A stretch of 22,933 nt of DNA, from assembly GCA_964403185.1 (NCBI GenBank), contig CAYOFK010000024.1, positions 1 through 22,933 of the forward strand. Reading direction: 5' to 3'. The notes beneath the pieces were generated by a model that did not search any database, was not told the origin of the DNA, and saw only the letters and a list, made by a program, of their open reading frames with translations. This DNA is from CAYOFK01 sp964403185 (GTDB lineage: Bacteria > Bacteroidota > Bacteroidia > Bacteroidales > VadinHA17). A program made the position numbers and the translations under genes. The stretch's first letter is position 1, and each line of letters opens with the position of its first letter. This document shows, piece after piece, positions 13,058 to 22,330 of this stretch.

Positions 13058-14686
13058 ATGGAACATTCTGAACAACAGGGATCGGGTCACATCCGGGCGC
13101 TGGACGGACAATACGGGCTTGATTATCTGAAACTTAAAAATATCAATAATGTTTACTGGAACCTGACAACTGCCGGACTGTATGAGCAGATCATCAGAAG
13201 GAGGGAAGGATTATTAGGACATCTTGGGCCGGTAATAGTCAGGACCGGGGCCTATACCGGTCGCTCCCCAAATGATAAGTTCATTGTTAAAGAGCCCGGA
13301 ACAGAAAAAAAGATCTGGTGGGGCGATGTCAACCGGCCATTTGAAGAGAGTGAATTTACACACATCTGGTCGCGGCTTCAGGCTTACCTGCAGGGGGACG
13401 ATATATTTGTGCAGGATGTATTTGTAGGAACGGATAAAAAGAACCGGATCCCACTCAGGATCATTACTGAATATGCGTGGCATTCACTGTTTGCACGTAA
13501 CATGTTTGTACGCATTACCGACCCTGAAGAACTTCGACACCACGTTCCGGAATACACCATTATTGACCTTCCCAAATTCCATGCTGTTCCCGAACTTGAC
13601 GGAACCAATTCAGAAGCGTTTATTCTCGTAAATCTCACAAAAAAACTGATCCTGATCGGGGGCACAAGCTATGCGGGAGAAATAAAGAAATCTGCTTTCA
13701 GCCTCATGAACTTTCTGCTTCCCGACAAAGGGATCTTACCGATGCATTGCAGTGCCAATATAGGGAAAAAAGGAGACACCGCTTTATTCTTTGGCTTATC
13801 CGGAACAGGGAAAACCACTCTTTCTGCCGATTCTGAGCGTGCTTTAATTGGCGATGACGAACATGGATGGACCGATTCAGGAGTCTTTAACTTTGAAGGA
13901 GGATGTTACGCCAAAGTCATCAGGTTATCCGACGAAGCAGAGCCGGAGATATTTTCCACAACCCGCAGGTTTGGAACCATTCTGGAAAATGTAGCCATCG
14001 ATTCCTACTCGCGAAAACCAGATCTGGACGATGCCTCTTTCACTGAAAACACACGTGCCTCCTATCCGATCACGCATCTCGATAACATTGTTGAATCAGG
14101 ATCCGGCGGGCATCCCAATAATGTCATTTTCTTAACGGCAGATGCTTTTGGTGTTCTTCCTCCCATCTCAAAACTGACACCTGGCCAGGCCATGTATCAT
14201 TTCCTTCTGGGATACACGGCTAAAGTTGCCGGTACTGAACGGGGCATTACAGAACCACAGGCCACCTTCAGCACCTGTTTTGGTGCGCCGTTTATGCCAC
14301 AGCATCCCGGTGTGTACGCCAAACTTCTGGGAGAAAAGCTCCACAAGCACCAGGCCTCCACCTGGCTTGTAAATACAGGATGGACCGGTGGGCCTTTCGG
14401 TGAGGGAGAACGCATTTCCATTAAATACACCAGGGCCCTGCTGAATGCAGCCCTTGATGGTAAGCTGGATGAAGTGGAGTTTGAATCAGATCCGGTATTT
14501 AACCTGAACGTGCCAAATACCTGTCCGGGAGTGCCATCAGAGATCCTGATGCCTGAAAATACATGGAAGGATAAAAAGGCCTATCAGGAAAAAGCAAAAC
14601 ACCTGGCCGCAATGTTTACAGCCCAATTTAAGGAATATGAGGAATTCGTTTCAGAGGAGGTTGTTAAATCCGGCCCGGGTAAGTAA
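13058..14686 (+). CDS. pckA: phosphoenolpyruvate carboxykinase (ATP)
   Basis: The 542-residue protein is full length for ATP-dependent PEP carboxykinase, which interconverts oxaloacetate plus ATP with PEP, CO2 and ADP. In anaerobic Bacteroidota it often runs toward CO2 fixation in the succinate route. The substrate-binding segment RTGAYTGRSPNDKF is at 62-75. The P-loop GLSGTGKTT is at 246-254, and the metal-binding kinase-2-like DDEHGW follows at 266-271. Lys and His ligands expected near GGTSYAGEIKKSAF and LPMHCSANIG are visible around 201-235. The gene is monocistronic, divergent from the TIM-barrel gene, and ends before a strong palindrome shared with the minus-strand peptidase gene. Confidence 0.97.
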   Translation: MEHSEQQGSGHIRALDGQYGLDYLKLKNINNVYWNLTTAGLYEQIIRRREGLLGHLGPVIVRTGAYTGRSPNDKFIVKEPGTEKKIWWGDVNRPFEESEFTHIWSRLQAYLQGDDIFVQDVFVGTDKKNRIPLRIITEYAWHSLFARNMFVRITDPEELRHHVPEYTIIDLPKFHAVPELDGTNSEAFILVNLTKKLILIGGTSYAGEIKKSAFSLMNFLLPDKGILPMHCSANIGKKGDTALFFGLSGTGKTTLSADSERALIGDDEHGWTDSGVFNFEGGCYAKVIRLSDEAEPEIFSTTRRFGTILENVAIDSYSRKPDLDDASFTENTRASYPITHLDNIVESGSGGHPNNVIFLTADAFGVLPPISKLTPGQAMYHFLLGYTAKVAGTERGITEPQATFSTCFGAPFMPQHPGVYAKLLGEKLHKHQASTWLVNTGWTGGPFGEGERISIKYTRALLNAALDGKLDEVEFESDPVFNLNVPNTCPGVPSEILMPENTWKDKKAYQEKAKHLAAMFTAQFKEYEEFVSEEVVKSGPGK

Positions 14687-14727
14687 ATATGTGAGAAAAC
14701 CCGGTATTGCATCCCGGGATGTATGAA

Positions 14728-14760
14728 AGCCGCTAAGCACTTTGAAAGCGCTAAGCGGCT
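14728..14760. repeat. 33-bp palindrome, copy 2 of the REP-like pair; possible bidirectional terminator
   Basis: AGCCGCT at 14728-14734 pairs with AGCGGCT at 14754-14760, and an inner AGCACTT/AAGCGCT stem (one A-C mismatch) continues to a tiny TGA loop. The inner 31 bases align without gaps to 1681-1711 and preserve the A-A mismatch at positions 7/25. It stands between two convergent genes, pckA and the M14 peptidase gene, so it may also stop transcription from both, although no strong U-run follows. Confidence 0.65.
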
Positions 14761-14822
14761 GAACCCCCTGGCAAGCCGGGTGGCTGGGTTTGTAACAAAC
14801 CAACGGCACAATATTCCATTAT

Positions 14823-17462
14823 TCAATCCATCCCCTGGAACAAACCATTGAAGAAGAGCTTATAGGAGGCCTGTGTAGATGCGCGGAACATCGGACTGAA
14901 ACCATACACTACCAATTGCCCCTTTCCTTTTTTTAACCAGACCACTGCTGAGGTTCTCCCCAGCAGTTCAGGGTTTTCGGCATAACCGCTCATAAGAATA
15001 TCCTTTTCGGGAAAAGAAGCGATAACCCTCCGGTCCATGTCAAAGCGGGGTACCGATGTGGCAAAAACCGGTCGTCCACGTGAGAACACGGAAATTTCTC
15101 CTGGTAAACCAAGAGTCAGCGGATGATCCCGGATCAATTGCACTTTCAGTAAAGCTCCGGCCACATATAATCCACGGTTCCTCAGGTTGGCAGACTGATC
15201 TCTGAAAGGAAGCTGAAAGTTTTCTTTGGAGCTGCCATTATCGATGGTCAGTTTGCCCTGAAAAATAGCGGTGGATCCGCCCCAGGAAAGGATGATCCCG
15301 CCATCATTCATAAAAGCCATCAGATTTTCCAGTCCCTGTTTCTCCATGCCTTTAACATATTCCGGGGCGTAACTGCTCATATTATAGGCTCCTTCGGAAC
15401 CATATCCACCGGTCATCAGGCGGGACTTTGAGTTATCGGGGAATACAATTACATCAAAACCATTCACGAGATCAGATTCCTTTAATTCATGAGGGCGAAC
15501 CACTGTAAACGGGATCCTGTATGTATCCAGCACATAGCGCGTCCACCCGGCATCCATATCGTGGTAATAGGTCTCTACCAGGGCAATCTTCGGGATACTA
15601 ACCGGAGCGGCTTCCGGCAGGGGTCCTTCGGTCAGGTAAACCGGAGAAAAAACAAGGTTCTTTTCAATCTCATCCCAGCCAGCAGCGGTGCGTTTTGAGT
15701 TTTCAACAATAAAACTTCCCTTTCTCAGCAGGTGGCCACCTGATTGAACGTCAGCTGTCAGCCGCCGGACCGTCATGTCTTTGTTCATGGCGATGAAGGC
15801 AGCCTTAAAGCTTTGGTTATAATTCACCGGATAGATGGCTGCAATGAAAGATTCAGGCCTGGCGGCCTTCATGGTCAGCATCCCCTCATGAAGGTTTATT
15901 GCAGTCTCCAGATTTGGATCCCGTTCGGTGATCTCAAAAGAAGATACCTGCCGGTGCAGGGGAAGAGACCATGTGGTTATATCATATGGACGCATCACCT
16001 CTCCGCCTGGTCTGAAGTGACGAACCGGATATTCCTGCTTTTCAAGTATTTCCTTAATAAGGGCTCTGTAAGGCTGAGCCAGGGGTACGACAAAATCCCC
16101 CTCCTGAAATGGTTTCCCATCCACAAGCATGTCTTTGGTCATTGTGTAAACATTTATGCCATGGTCTTTTAACAGATTGATCAGGTCGATCATTTCACCC
16201 TTGTCATATTGTTTCCGGGGAATGATATAATAACAGGGCGCTTCGGTTTGTCCCTTTTTTACTTCCCGTTTACACATATCATTCCTGAATAACAGGATGC
16301 GTTCTTTATACAGTGAGGCTGTTTTTATTATAGACTTTGTGGACGCAATCTCATACTTAACAATATCGCTCAGATGCCACCATCCTCCTTTCCATGGCAG
16401 TGGCATACTGTTACTTTTTTTGTAATCTGCAAGTCCTTTGCCTCCTGCAGAAAGTTCATTAGGCTCAACGTATATCGGGGTTGCTTCCCGGGCACTGGCC
16501 GCTTCGGTCAGAAATGAAATGACGTTGTTCCAGAGACAGGTTTCGGTTGATCCCGGCCAGTACAGATCAAAAATATACCGCTGGGTAACCCCCTCCAGTC
16601 CGGCGTTAGTCATATCATTCATCATGTTCTGTCCGAAAATACCCACCCATGTCCACATTCCGGCATCAATATTCTGGGCAATAGGATCATGACTGGGCGG
16701 CACGAAATAACGGACGCCTGTACTTCCCATCTGATGTTTCTCAACCATTACCTGTGGCAGCCAGGTATGCGTAAAGATCCTGGAAATTGCACGTGTGTCC
16801 TCCTGAGACAGAATGACAAAATCACGGTTATTATCGTGACCAACATATTTATGATATACACGGGGCAGGGAGGCTCCTTCATATCCGGTTCCCCTGTATT
16901 TTTTGTAATTGTTTACTACAAAATCCATTCCGTCGGGGTTATGATTGGGAACCATCATATAGACTACATCTTTCAGTTTTTCACTGACAGAGGGATCTTT
17001 CGCCGTGACCAGGTTGTATGCGATCAGTGGCACCGACTGGGACGGGCCAACCTCTGTAGAGTGCATGGACAGGGTGGCCACCACAAATACCCGGCCCTCT
17101 TTTGATAAGCGGCTTCGCTCAGCCTCTGACAGATCAGGATTCAGCGCCAGTTGGTGATTGATCTTCTTTAAATTCTCCAGGTTGGCAATATTCGCCGGAT
17201 CTGATAAGAAAAGCAGATACATGGGTTTCCCCATTGGTGATTTCCCGATCTCTTCAAGTTTTACCATTGGCGATTCTGCATCCAGCTTCTTCAAATACTC
17301 AATCAATTGTTCATAGTCGAACAACTGGCGGTCGGTTCCCGGGCGAAATCCAAAGAAATCATCAGGAGATGTAAATTCCTGTGCATTAATGAAAGGGCCG
17401 GCAAATAAAAAGAAAACCATAAACTGTGTCAGGATCCAACCTGGAATTCCGGATTTTTTCAT
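14823..17462 (-). CDS. large exported M14-family zinc carboxypeptidase
   Basis: The 879-residue protein has an N-terminal signal peptide ending near FINAQEF (about 27). An M14 peptidase domain spans about 45-330. Visible zinc ligands are H134 and E137 in HSTEVGPSQ and, downstream, H243 in VEKHQMG. NPDG at 175-178, NNRDF at 211-215 (the substrate-carboxylate arginine) and the general-base Glu in FLTEAAS (E320) complete the active site. The remaining 500 residues are an accessory region whose last part (about 640-770) has a glutamine-amidotransferase-like look (PKIALVE, DVIVFPDN, GGIILSWGG) without an obvious catalytic Cys. It is predicted to degrade peptides in the periplasm or outside the cell. 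The gene stands alone, convergent to pckA. Confidence 0.9.
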   Translation of the reverse strand: MKKSGIPGWILTQFMVFFLFAGPFINAQEFTSPDDFFGFRPGTDRQLFDYEQLIEYLKKLDAESPMVKLEEIGKSPMGKPMYLLFLSDPANIANLENLKKINHQLALNPDLSEAERSRLSKEGRVFVVATLSMHSTEVGPSQSVPLIAYNLVTAKDPSVSEKLKDVVYMMVPNHNPDGMDFVVNNYKKYRGTGYEGASLPRVYHKYVGHDNNRDFVILSQEDTRAISRIFTHTWLPQVMVEKHQMGSTGVRYFVPPSHDPIAQNIDAGMWTWVGIFGQNMMNDMTNAGLEGVTQRYIFDLYWPGSTETCLWNNVISFLTEAASAREATPIYVEPNELSAGGKGLADYKKSNSMPLPWKGGWWHLSDIVKYEIASTKSIIKTASLYKERILLFRNDMCKREVKKGQTEAPCYYIIPRKQYDKGEMIDLINLLKDHGINVYTMTKDMLVDGKPFQEGDFVVPLAQPYRALIKEILEKQEYPVRHFRPGGEVMRPYDITTWSLPLHRQVSSFEITERDPNLETAINLHEGMLTMKAARPESFIAAIYPVNYNQSFKAAFIAMNKDMTVRRLTADVQSGGHLLRKGSFIVENSKRTAAGWDEIEKNLVFSPVYLTEGPLPEAAPVSIPKIALVETYYHDMDAGWTRYVLDTYRIPFTVVRPHELKESDLVNGFDVIVFPDNSKSRLMTGGYGSEGAYNMSSYAPEYVKGMEKQGLENLMAFMNDGGIILSWGGSTAIFQGKLTIDNGSSKENFQLPFRDQSANLRNRGLYVAGALLKVQLIRDHPLTLGLPGEISVFSRGRPVFATSVPRFDMDRRVIASFPEKDILMSGYAENPELLGRTSAVVWLKKGKGQLVVYGFSPMFRASTQASYKLFFNGLFQGMD

Positions 17463-17592
17463 AACAAAAAGCTTTAAATTGTTTTAAAAGGCTTACTGAA
17501 CAATACAATACAAATCAGGAGAGACCACATTAAAAGCACATTCAATTGTGGCCGCTGCAAATTCTGACTTCAGGCAGGCTTTCCGGATTGAC

Positions 17593-18222
17593 CTAAAGTT
17601 CCAGGATCATTATATTCCGCCAGCGCACCTTTATTCCTCCTCCGTCGTGGATTTGAAGGGCAAGCACTCCTGTGCTTTCACCAATCTTTGAATCCTCAAG
17701 CTCTACCATGTGCTCTCCATTGAGCCAGGTATTCACAACAGCACCTTCAACTCTGATCCTCATTTCATTCCACTCACCCATTTTCAGGACATGTTCTTTT
17801 TCTTCCGGGATCTGCACCAGCCAGCCGCGGCCATATGACTCGTAGATACCACCTGTATCGCGCCCCGGCGGAGCCACCTCAACCTGCCATCCGCTGATTT
17901 TTATACCATCCAATGAAGACCTGAAAAACACTCCACTGTTGCCATCCGACTCCTGTTTAAATTCCAGGGTCAACTCAAAATCCCCGAATACTTTTTCAGT
18001 CGCCAGGTATCCATAGGCCTGGTCCGGTCCGCTTTCACAAACCAGGTCGCCCGAGTCAACATACCAAAATTCTGTGCCATGTATTTTCCAACCTGAAAGA
18101 TCGTTTCCGTTGAATAACGACACCGCTTCCTTATTTGAATTCCCGGGTCCCTGCTGGCACGATAAAAGAACCATACTGATAATACTGAAAGAAAGGGATT
18201 TGAAAAACATAGTATACCTCAT
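17593..18222 (-). CDS. DUF1080 lipoprotein (3-keto-disaccharide hydrolase family), short form
   Basis: The start is ATG 18222, not the in-frame codon 96 bp upstream, because AGGAGA stands 5-10 nt before it and a proper lipoprotein signal then follows (SIISMVLLSC, Cys 22). The 209-residue product is one DUF1080 domain: AVSLFNGNDLSGWKIHG, then DGNSGVFFRSS and the end GGIKVRWRNIMILEL. It is shorter and more divergent than the other two DUF1080 proteins in the window and has QIHDGGGI in place of QDHGNKVWF. It starts 62 bp after the end of the next DUF1080 gene on the same strand, so the pair is probably a tandem, co-transcribed set. It may recognise a different sugar or serve an accessory role. 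Confidence 0.88.
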   Translation of the reverse strand: MRYTMFFKSLSFSIISMVLLSCQQGPGNSNKEAVSLFNGNDLSGWKIHGTEFWYVDSGDLVCESGPDQAYGYLATEKVFGDFELTLEFKQESDGNSGVFFRSSLDGIKISGWQVEVAPPGRDTGGIYESYGRGWLVQIPEEKEHVLKMGEWNEMRIRVEGAVVNTWLNGEHMVELEDSKIGESTGVLALQIHDGGGIKVRWRNIMILEL

Positions 18223-18227
18223 GACAG

Positions 18228-18233
18228 TCTCCT
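18228..18233 (-). promoter_or_regulatory. Shine-Dalgarno that fixes the start at 18222
   Basis: AGGAGA on the minus strand lies 5 nt before ATG 18222. It is one of the few strong ribosome sites in the window and supports this start over the longer frame that would overlap the preceding gene's end. Confidence 0.7.
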
Positions 18234-18284
18234 GATAATTTAATTTCTGATGATAGAACAGGCTATAAGAAATCCGTAAGAACA

Positions 18285-19064
18285 TTATAATTCTTTTATC
18301 CTGATATTCCGGAACCACACTTTATTACCATGATCCTGCAGCCCGATAAAACCGGATTTGGCTCTCCCATATTCCGGATAATCTGCCCATTTACTTTCCT
18401 GCACCTTTTTGTTCCATTCCTCTGTCCATAATTCATAGGCCACTACCAGAGACCCGTTCAAATAGTGGCTGATCTTTGCACCCTGAACAACGATCCGGGA
18501 AGTGTTCCATTCACCGGCAGGTTTTATTTTTGGATTTTCCGGCGGATGTAAGCCGTAATTTGCACCAGTAGTCTGCCAGTTTTCAAGAGGTTCCGGAAAG
18601 CCCAGGTCGTCAACAATCTGATATTCGGGACCTGTAGCATATACAGTTGGATGATCTTCTTCAAGGACTCTGAAAAAAATGCCACTGTTTCCTCCCGGGG
18701 AGATTTTCCACTCGAGTCTGAGTTCAAAATCCCGGTACATCTTTTCAGTAACGACATCCCCACCCAGATCGCCACCCTTACCCAGGGCCATCATGGTGCC
18801 ATCCTCTACGATCCAGCCATTATTGACTGTTTCTTCCTTAAAGCTCCTCCACCCGGAAAAGGAGGTCCCGTCAAAAAGCAATTGCCAGCCATCTTCTTTT
18901 TCCTGATCAGATAAGCTGTTGGGATCTGTTTGTTTGACCGGTGTTTCAGGCGCCCCTTGCCCTGCCTCTGTTTCCGTATCCTGTTTCTTATGGGCACAAT
19001 CCACAAGTAAGACACATCCGAAAAACACTATAATAAACGCTGCAAGAATGTTCTTGATCTTCAT
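18285..19064 (-). CDS. DUF1080 lipoprotein (3-keto-disaccharide hydrolase family), long form
   Basis: The 259-residue protein has a lipoprotein signal (CVLLVDC, Cys 23), a linker rich in Glu, Gln, Pro and Thr (about 24-55), and a DUF1080 domain. Matching family motifs are WQLLFDGTSFSGWRSF, GWIVEDGTM, WKISPGGNSGIFFRV and the end GFIGLQDHGNKVWFRNIRIKEL. It is closest within the window to the DUF1080 protein at 7904-8635, sharing the GxIGLQDHGxxVWFRNI ending. It is the first gene of the tandem pair. The linker would hold the catalytic domain away from the membrane. The 267-300 bp upstream, shared with the divergent antiporter gene, carries several inverted repeats that could regulate it. Confidence 0.9.
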   Translation of the reverse strand: MKIKNILAAFIIVFFGCVLLVDCAHKKQDTETEAGQGAPETPVKQTDPNSLSDQEKEDGWQLLFDGTSFSGWRSFKEETVNNGWIVEDGTMMALGKGGDLGGDVVTEKMYRDFELRLEWKISPGGNSGIFFRVLEEDHPTVYATGPEYQIVDDLGFPEPLENWQTTGANYGLHPPENPKIKPAGEWNTSRIVVQGAKISHYLNGSLVVAYELWTEEWNKKVQESKWADYPEYGRAKSGFIGLQDHGNKVWFRNIRIKEL

Positions 19065-19157
19065 AAAACCAATGGATTAGTGGTTAAAGGGAAAGGGTTG
19101 ATACCGACATATAAGCTGCCGGGCTCTCTGGAATTCCTGATTGAATTAATAATAGGG

Positions 19158-19282
19158 GTCATTCAGTCTGTTGTACTTTAAGTTGGGGTTGGAACAGCAC
19201 CATCGATTTATGGAATCTAATATAAGAATTAAATTGTCTGTCCTCTTATATTGAATGACATTTTTTCACGGTTATGTGCTGT
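19158..19282. promoter_or_regulatory. intergenic region with three interleaved inverted repeats
   Basis: The divergent gap between the DUF1080 gene and the antiporter gene holds three inverted pairs. AATATAAGA (19219-19227) pairs with TCTTATATT (19244-19252), a perfect 9-bp pair with a 16-nt loop. GTCATTCA (19158-19165) pairs with TGAATGAC (19252-19259). ACAGCAC (19194-19200) pairs with GTGCTGT (19276-19282). The order is interleaved rather than nested. Promoters for both directions must lie here, but no clear -7 box was picked. Otherwise nothing coding is seen in 19065-19364. Confidence 0.4.
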
Positions 19283-19364
19283 CCCGTCCCATTTTTTTCC
19301 TATTTTACGGTAATGAAGCATGCCCGTTTAAATGCCAGCTTCATGTTTCGGTAAACACGATTTA

Positions 19365-21290
19365 ATGTTGGAATCCGTACCAGAAATAGCACTGATCTTT
19401 GTTGGTTTTGTGATCATACTGTTTGCATCTCACAGGATTGCAGGTTTTATCAAATGGGCAAAACTCCCATTAATTACGGGCCTGTTGATCATGGGGATCA
19501 TATGCGGGCCGGAGGTTCTTGGACTGATTAAGGAATCATCCATTCCACATCTCCAGTTCGTAAACTACATTGCTTTATCATTCATTGCATTTGCAGCCGG
19601 GACGGAACTGTATCTGACAGAACTGAGAAGCAGGATGCGATCTATCCGGTGGATGACCTTCGGGCAATTGATCGTTCCGTTTTTGCTTGGTTCCGTCGTG
19701 GTTTTCATTATTTCCGGATTCGGATTGTTTGGATTTATAACGGATATCAAGGGAAGGATTGCTGTTTCCATTCTTACAGGCACTATTTTTGTTGCCCGGT
19801 CGCCCGTATCGGCCATTGCCATCATAAACGAATTGCGCGCCAAGGGTCCTTTCACGCAGATGGTCATGGGTGTTACTGTTCTAACGGATGCCCTGGTGAT
19901 CATTCTTTTTGCAATTACTTTCTCCATTGCCAACACATTATATACGGGTCAGAGTTATTCCCTCTCCCACATACTCATCATGTTACTGGCACTGGCCTGT
20001 TCATTTCTTTTAGGATATTTGCTTTTCCTTTTGCTGAAATGGATCCTCTTCCTGAAGCTAACCACCACTCTCAAAAGCCTGCTCATTTTGCTGGCAGGCT
20101 GGGGAGTTTATTTTTTATCACACGGGATGAGGCAGGTTACAGAATTTTGGTTTGAAACGGACTTTTATACCGAGCCTCTGTTGATATGCATCATAGCCAG
20201 CCTTCTGGTCACCAACTTTTCATCATACAGGAGGGAGTTTCAAAAAATCATTTCCGATATCGTACCACTGGTATATGTGGCTTTTTTTACCCTTGTTGGC
20301 GCTTCCATATCCCTGGAGGTTGTGATCCAAACCTGGACCATTGCCCTTTCACTGTTCTTTCTGCGTACTCTTACCATGTTTATCGGAGGATGGTTTGGAG
20401 GCACTTTGGCCGGAGATCCGCTGAATTTCAACCGCATAGCCTGGATGTCATTTGTAACCCAGGCAGGCATTTCCCTTGGTCTGATCACCGTCATCGTAGG
20501 GGAATTTCCGAACTGGGGAACAGAGCTCGGATCCATTCTGATCGCTGTAGTTGTCCTGAACCAGTTAGTTGGGCCTCCATTAATGAAGTGGGCCATTCAT
20601 CTGGTGAAGGAAGACCATGTCAGGGGGATCCATAGGGACCATGACGGACCCATGCGTGCCTTGATTTTCGGATACGACCACCAGGCACTTGCATTGGCCC
20701 GGCAACTCCTCCAGCATGGCTGGGAAGCCACAATAAGCACCAGCAGGAAAAATATTCCCGACCATGGTAAGGAAAGCATCAGGATGGAGTACCATCCGGA
20801 AATTTCGCTGGAGTCCCTGAACAAGCTGGATGCTAAAAATGCAAATGCCATCATTGCCATGAAAACGGACGATGAAAATTTCCGGATCTGTGAGCTGGCT
20901 TTTGAACATTTTGGCACACCGGAGATTGTGGTCCGCCTGAACCAGCGTGAGAATATGAAAAAGTTTCACGACCTTGGTGTTCTGATTGTGGAACCCACTA
21001 CAGCTATAGTAAGCCTGATGGATCACTTTGTGCGTTCTCCCGTTGCCACCTCCCTGGTCCTTGGGATGGAGGAAGACCAGGACACTGCCGACATTACCGT
21101 TGGCAACCCCGACCTGCACGGCATTGCCCTGAGAAACCTGCACCTGCCTTCTGACATCCTGATCCTGGCAACATACCGGCGCGGACACAACATAATCTCC
21201 ACGGGATATACCAGGCTCAGGAAAGGCGACGTTTTAACCATTGTCGGTTCTGTTGAAAGTATTGAAAAAGTCAGATTAAGATTTGAATAA
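19365..21290 (+). CDS. CPA-family cation:proton antiporter with C-terminal RCK (TrkA-N/TrkA-C) domains
   Basis: I chose ATG 19365 (641 residues) because the first helix begins directly after it; an in-frame ATG 33 bp earlier adds a polar tail unlike the family. About twelve hydrophobic helices cover residues 5-410. The ion-binding region reads GVTVLTDALVIILF with a single Asp (TD at about 174-175) after ARSPVSAIAI. From about 430 an RCK module follows: a TrkA-N-like Rossmann domain starting ALIFGYDHQALALARQLL, and a TrkA-C-like end (GIALRNLHLP to VLTIVGSVESIEKV). It likely exchanges Na+ or K+ for H+, with ligand gating by the cytoplasmic domain. The glycine motif is weak. The radical SAM gene follows 20 bp downstream, so they may share a transcript. 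Confidence 0.9.
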   Translation: MLESVPEIALIFVGFVIILFASHRIAGFIKWAKLPLITGLLIMGIICGPEVLGLIKESSIPHLQFVNYIALSFIAFAAGTELYLTELRSRMRSIRWMTFGQLIVPFLLGSVVVFIISGFGLFGFITDIKGRIAVSILTGTIFVARSPVSAIAIINELRAKGPFTQMVMGVTVLTDALVIILFAITFSIANTLYTGQSYSLSHILIMLLALACSFLLGYLLFLLLKWILFLKLTTTLKSLLILLAGWGVYFLSHGMRQVTEFWFETDFYTEPLLICIIASLLVTNFSSYRREFQKIISDIVPLVYVAFFTLVGASISLEVVIQTWTIALSLFFLRTLTMFIGGWFGGTLAGDPLNFNRIAWMSFVTQAGISLGLITVIVGEFPNWGTELGSILIAVVVLNQLVGPPLMKWAIHLVKEDHVRGIHRDHDGPMRALIFGYDHQALALARQLLQHGWEATISTSRKNIPDHGKESIRMEYHPEISLESLNKLDAKNANAIIAMKTDDENFRICELAFEHFGTPEIVVRLNQRENMKKFHDLGVLIVEPTTAIVSLMDHFVRSPVATSLVLGMEEDQDTADITVGNPDLHGIALRNLHLPSDILILATYRRGHNIISTGYTRLRKGDVLTIVGSVESIEKVRLRFE

Positions 21291-21310
21291 TTACCTATTG
21301 ATTTTCCATT

Positions 21311-22330
21311 ATGGACACTAAAGTCGAAGCCAGATACTATAGTAAACTCCGGGATAATAAAGTACAGTGTTTGCTCTGCCCGCAAAGTTGCATCATCGGG
21401 CCGGACAAATCAGGATTGTGCCAGGTGCGCAGCAATATGAGCGGAACGCTTTATAGTGAAAATTATGGAATGGTTTCAGCAAAACATGTTGATCCGGTTG
21501 AGAAAAAACCTTTGTATCACTTCTATCCCGGAAGAGGTGTTTTTTCAATAGGTACCGTCGGCTGTAATATGCATTGCCTGTTTTGTCAGAATTGTGAAAT
21601 TTCACAAACCAGCGTTTCCGAAGCCCGGTTCCTGAAATATATGACCCCCTCTGAGGTGGTGCGGGAGGCCCGGTCGCATCCCGAAAGCCTGGGAATTGCA
21701 TACACCTACAATGAGCCCGGGGTCTGGTTCGAATACATCATGGAGGTGGCTGCAATGGCGAAAAAGGAGAATCTTAAGAATGTCATGGTGTCGAACGGCT
21801 ATATCAGCGATAATCCTTTAAGGGAAATGCTGCAGGTTATGGATGCGTTTAATATTGACCTGAAAGGATTTACTGACGATTTCTACAAAACCCAAACATT
21901 CTCGTCACTGACACCCGTTAAAGAAACCATAAAAGAGATCCGTATTTCCGGCAAACATCTGGAAATTACCAATCTGGTGATCCCGGTGCTGAATGATGAC
22001 CCGGATATCTTTGAAAATATGGTGTACTGGCTCGCCGAGGAGATTGGTCAGGACACAGTATTGCATCTTTCAAGATACTTTCCAAGTTTTAAAAAAACAC
22101 TTCCGGCCACGCCGGTTAATAAACTCGAGGAGTTTTACCATACCGCAAGAAAGTACCTGTATTATGTATATATCGGGAACATAAGCGGGAAAAAACCAGG
22201 CCGGGACACCATCTGTCCAAAATGCAAAACAACGGTGATTGAAAGAAGCGGATACAGCACGAAAATCTTCAAACTGGATCCCGAGGGAAAATGTACGGTT
22301 TGCAATACTGCCATTATCTCCAATATTTAA
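21311..22330 (+). CDS. amrS: AmrS-type radical SAM protein (AmmeMemoRadiSam system)
   Basis: The 339-residue protein carries the radical SAM cluster motif CNMHCLFC (Cys 85, 89, 92), which binds the 4Fe-4S cluster that cleaves S-adenosylmethionine. An N-terminal Cys group (C20, C23, C27, C37) and a C-terminal pair of CxxC motifs (CPKC, CTVC) suggest further metal sites, as in AmrS-like and PflA-like proteins. Other family marks are HVDPVEKKPLYHFYPG, GIAYTYNEP and NIDLKGF. The AmmeMemoRadiSam proteins (AmrA/AmrB with AmrS) are widely conserved, and their function is not settled to my knowledge. The Memo-like and AMMECR1-like partners are not in this window. Its stop interlocks with that of the convergent acylphosphatase gene. 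Confidence 0.92.
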   Translation: MDTKVEARYYSKLRDNKVQCLLCPQSCIIGPDKSGLCQVRSNMSGTLYSENYGMVSAKHVDPVEKKPLYHFYPGRGVFSIGTVGCNMHCLFCQNCEISQTSVSEARFLKYMTPSEVVREARSHPESLGIAYTYNEPGVWFEYIMEVAAMAKKENLKNVMVSNGYISDNPLREMLQVMDAFNIDLKGFTDDFYKTQTFSSLTPVKETIKEIRISGKHLEITNLVIPVLNDDPDIFENMVYWLAEEIGQDTVLHLSRYFPSFKKTLPATPVNKLEEFYHTARKYLYYVYIGNISGKKPGRDTICPKCKTTVIERSGYSTKIFKLDPEGKCTVCNTAIISNI

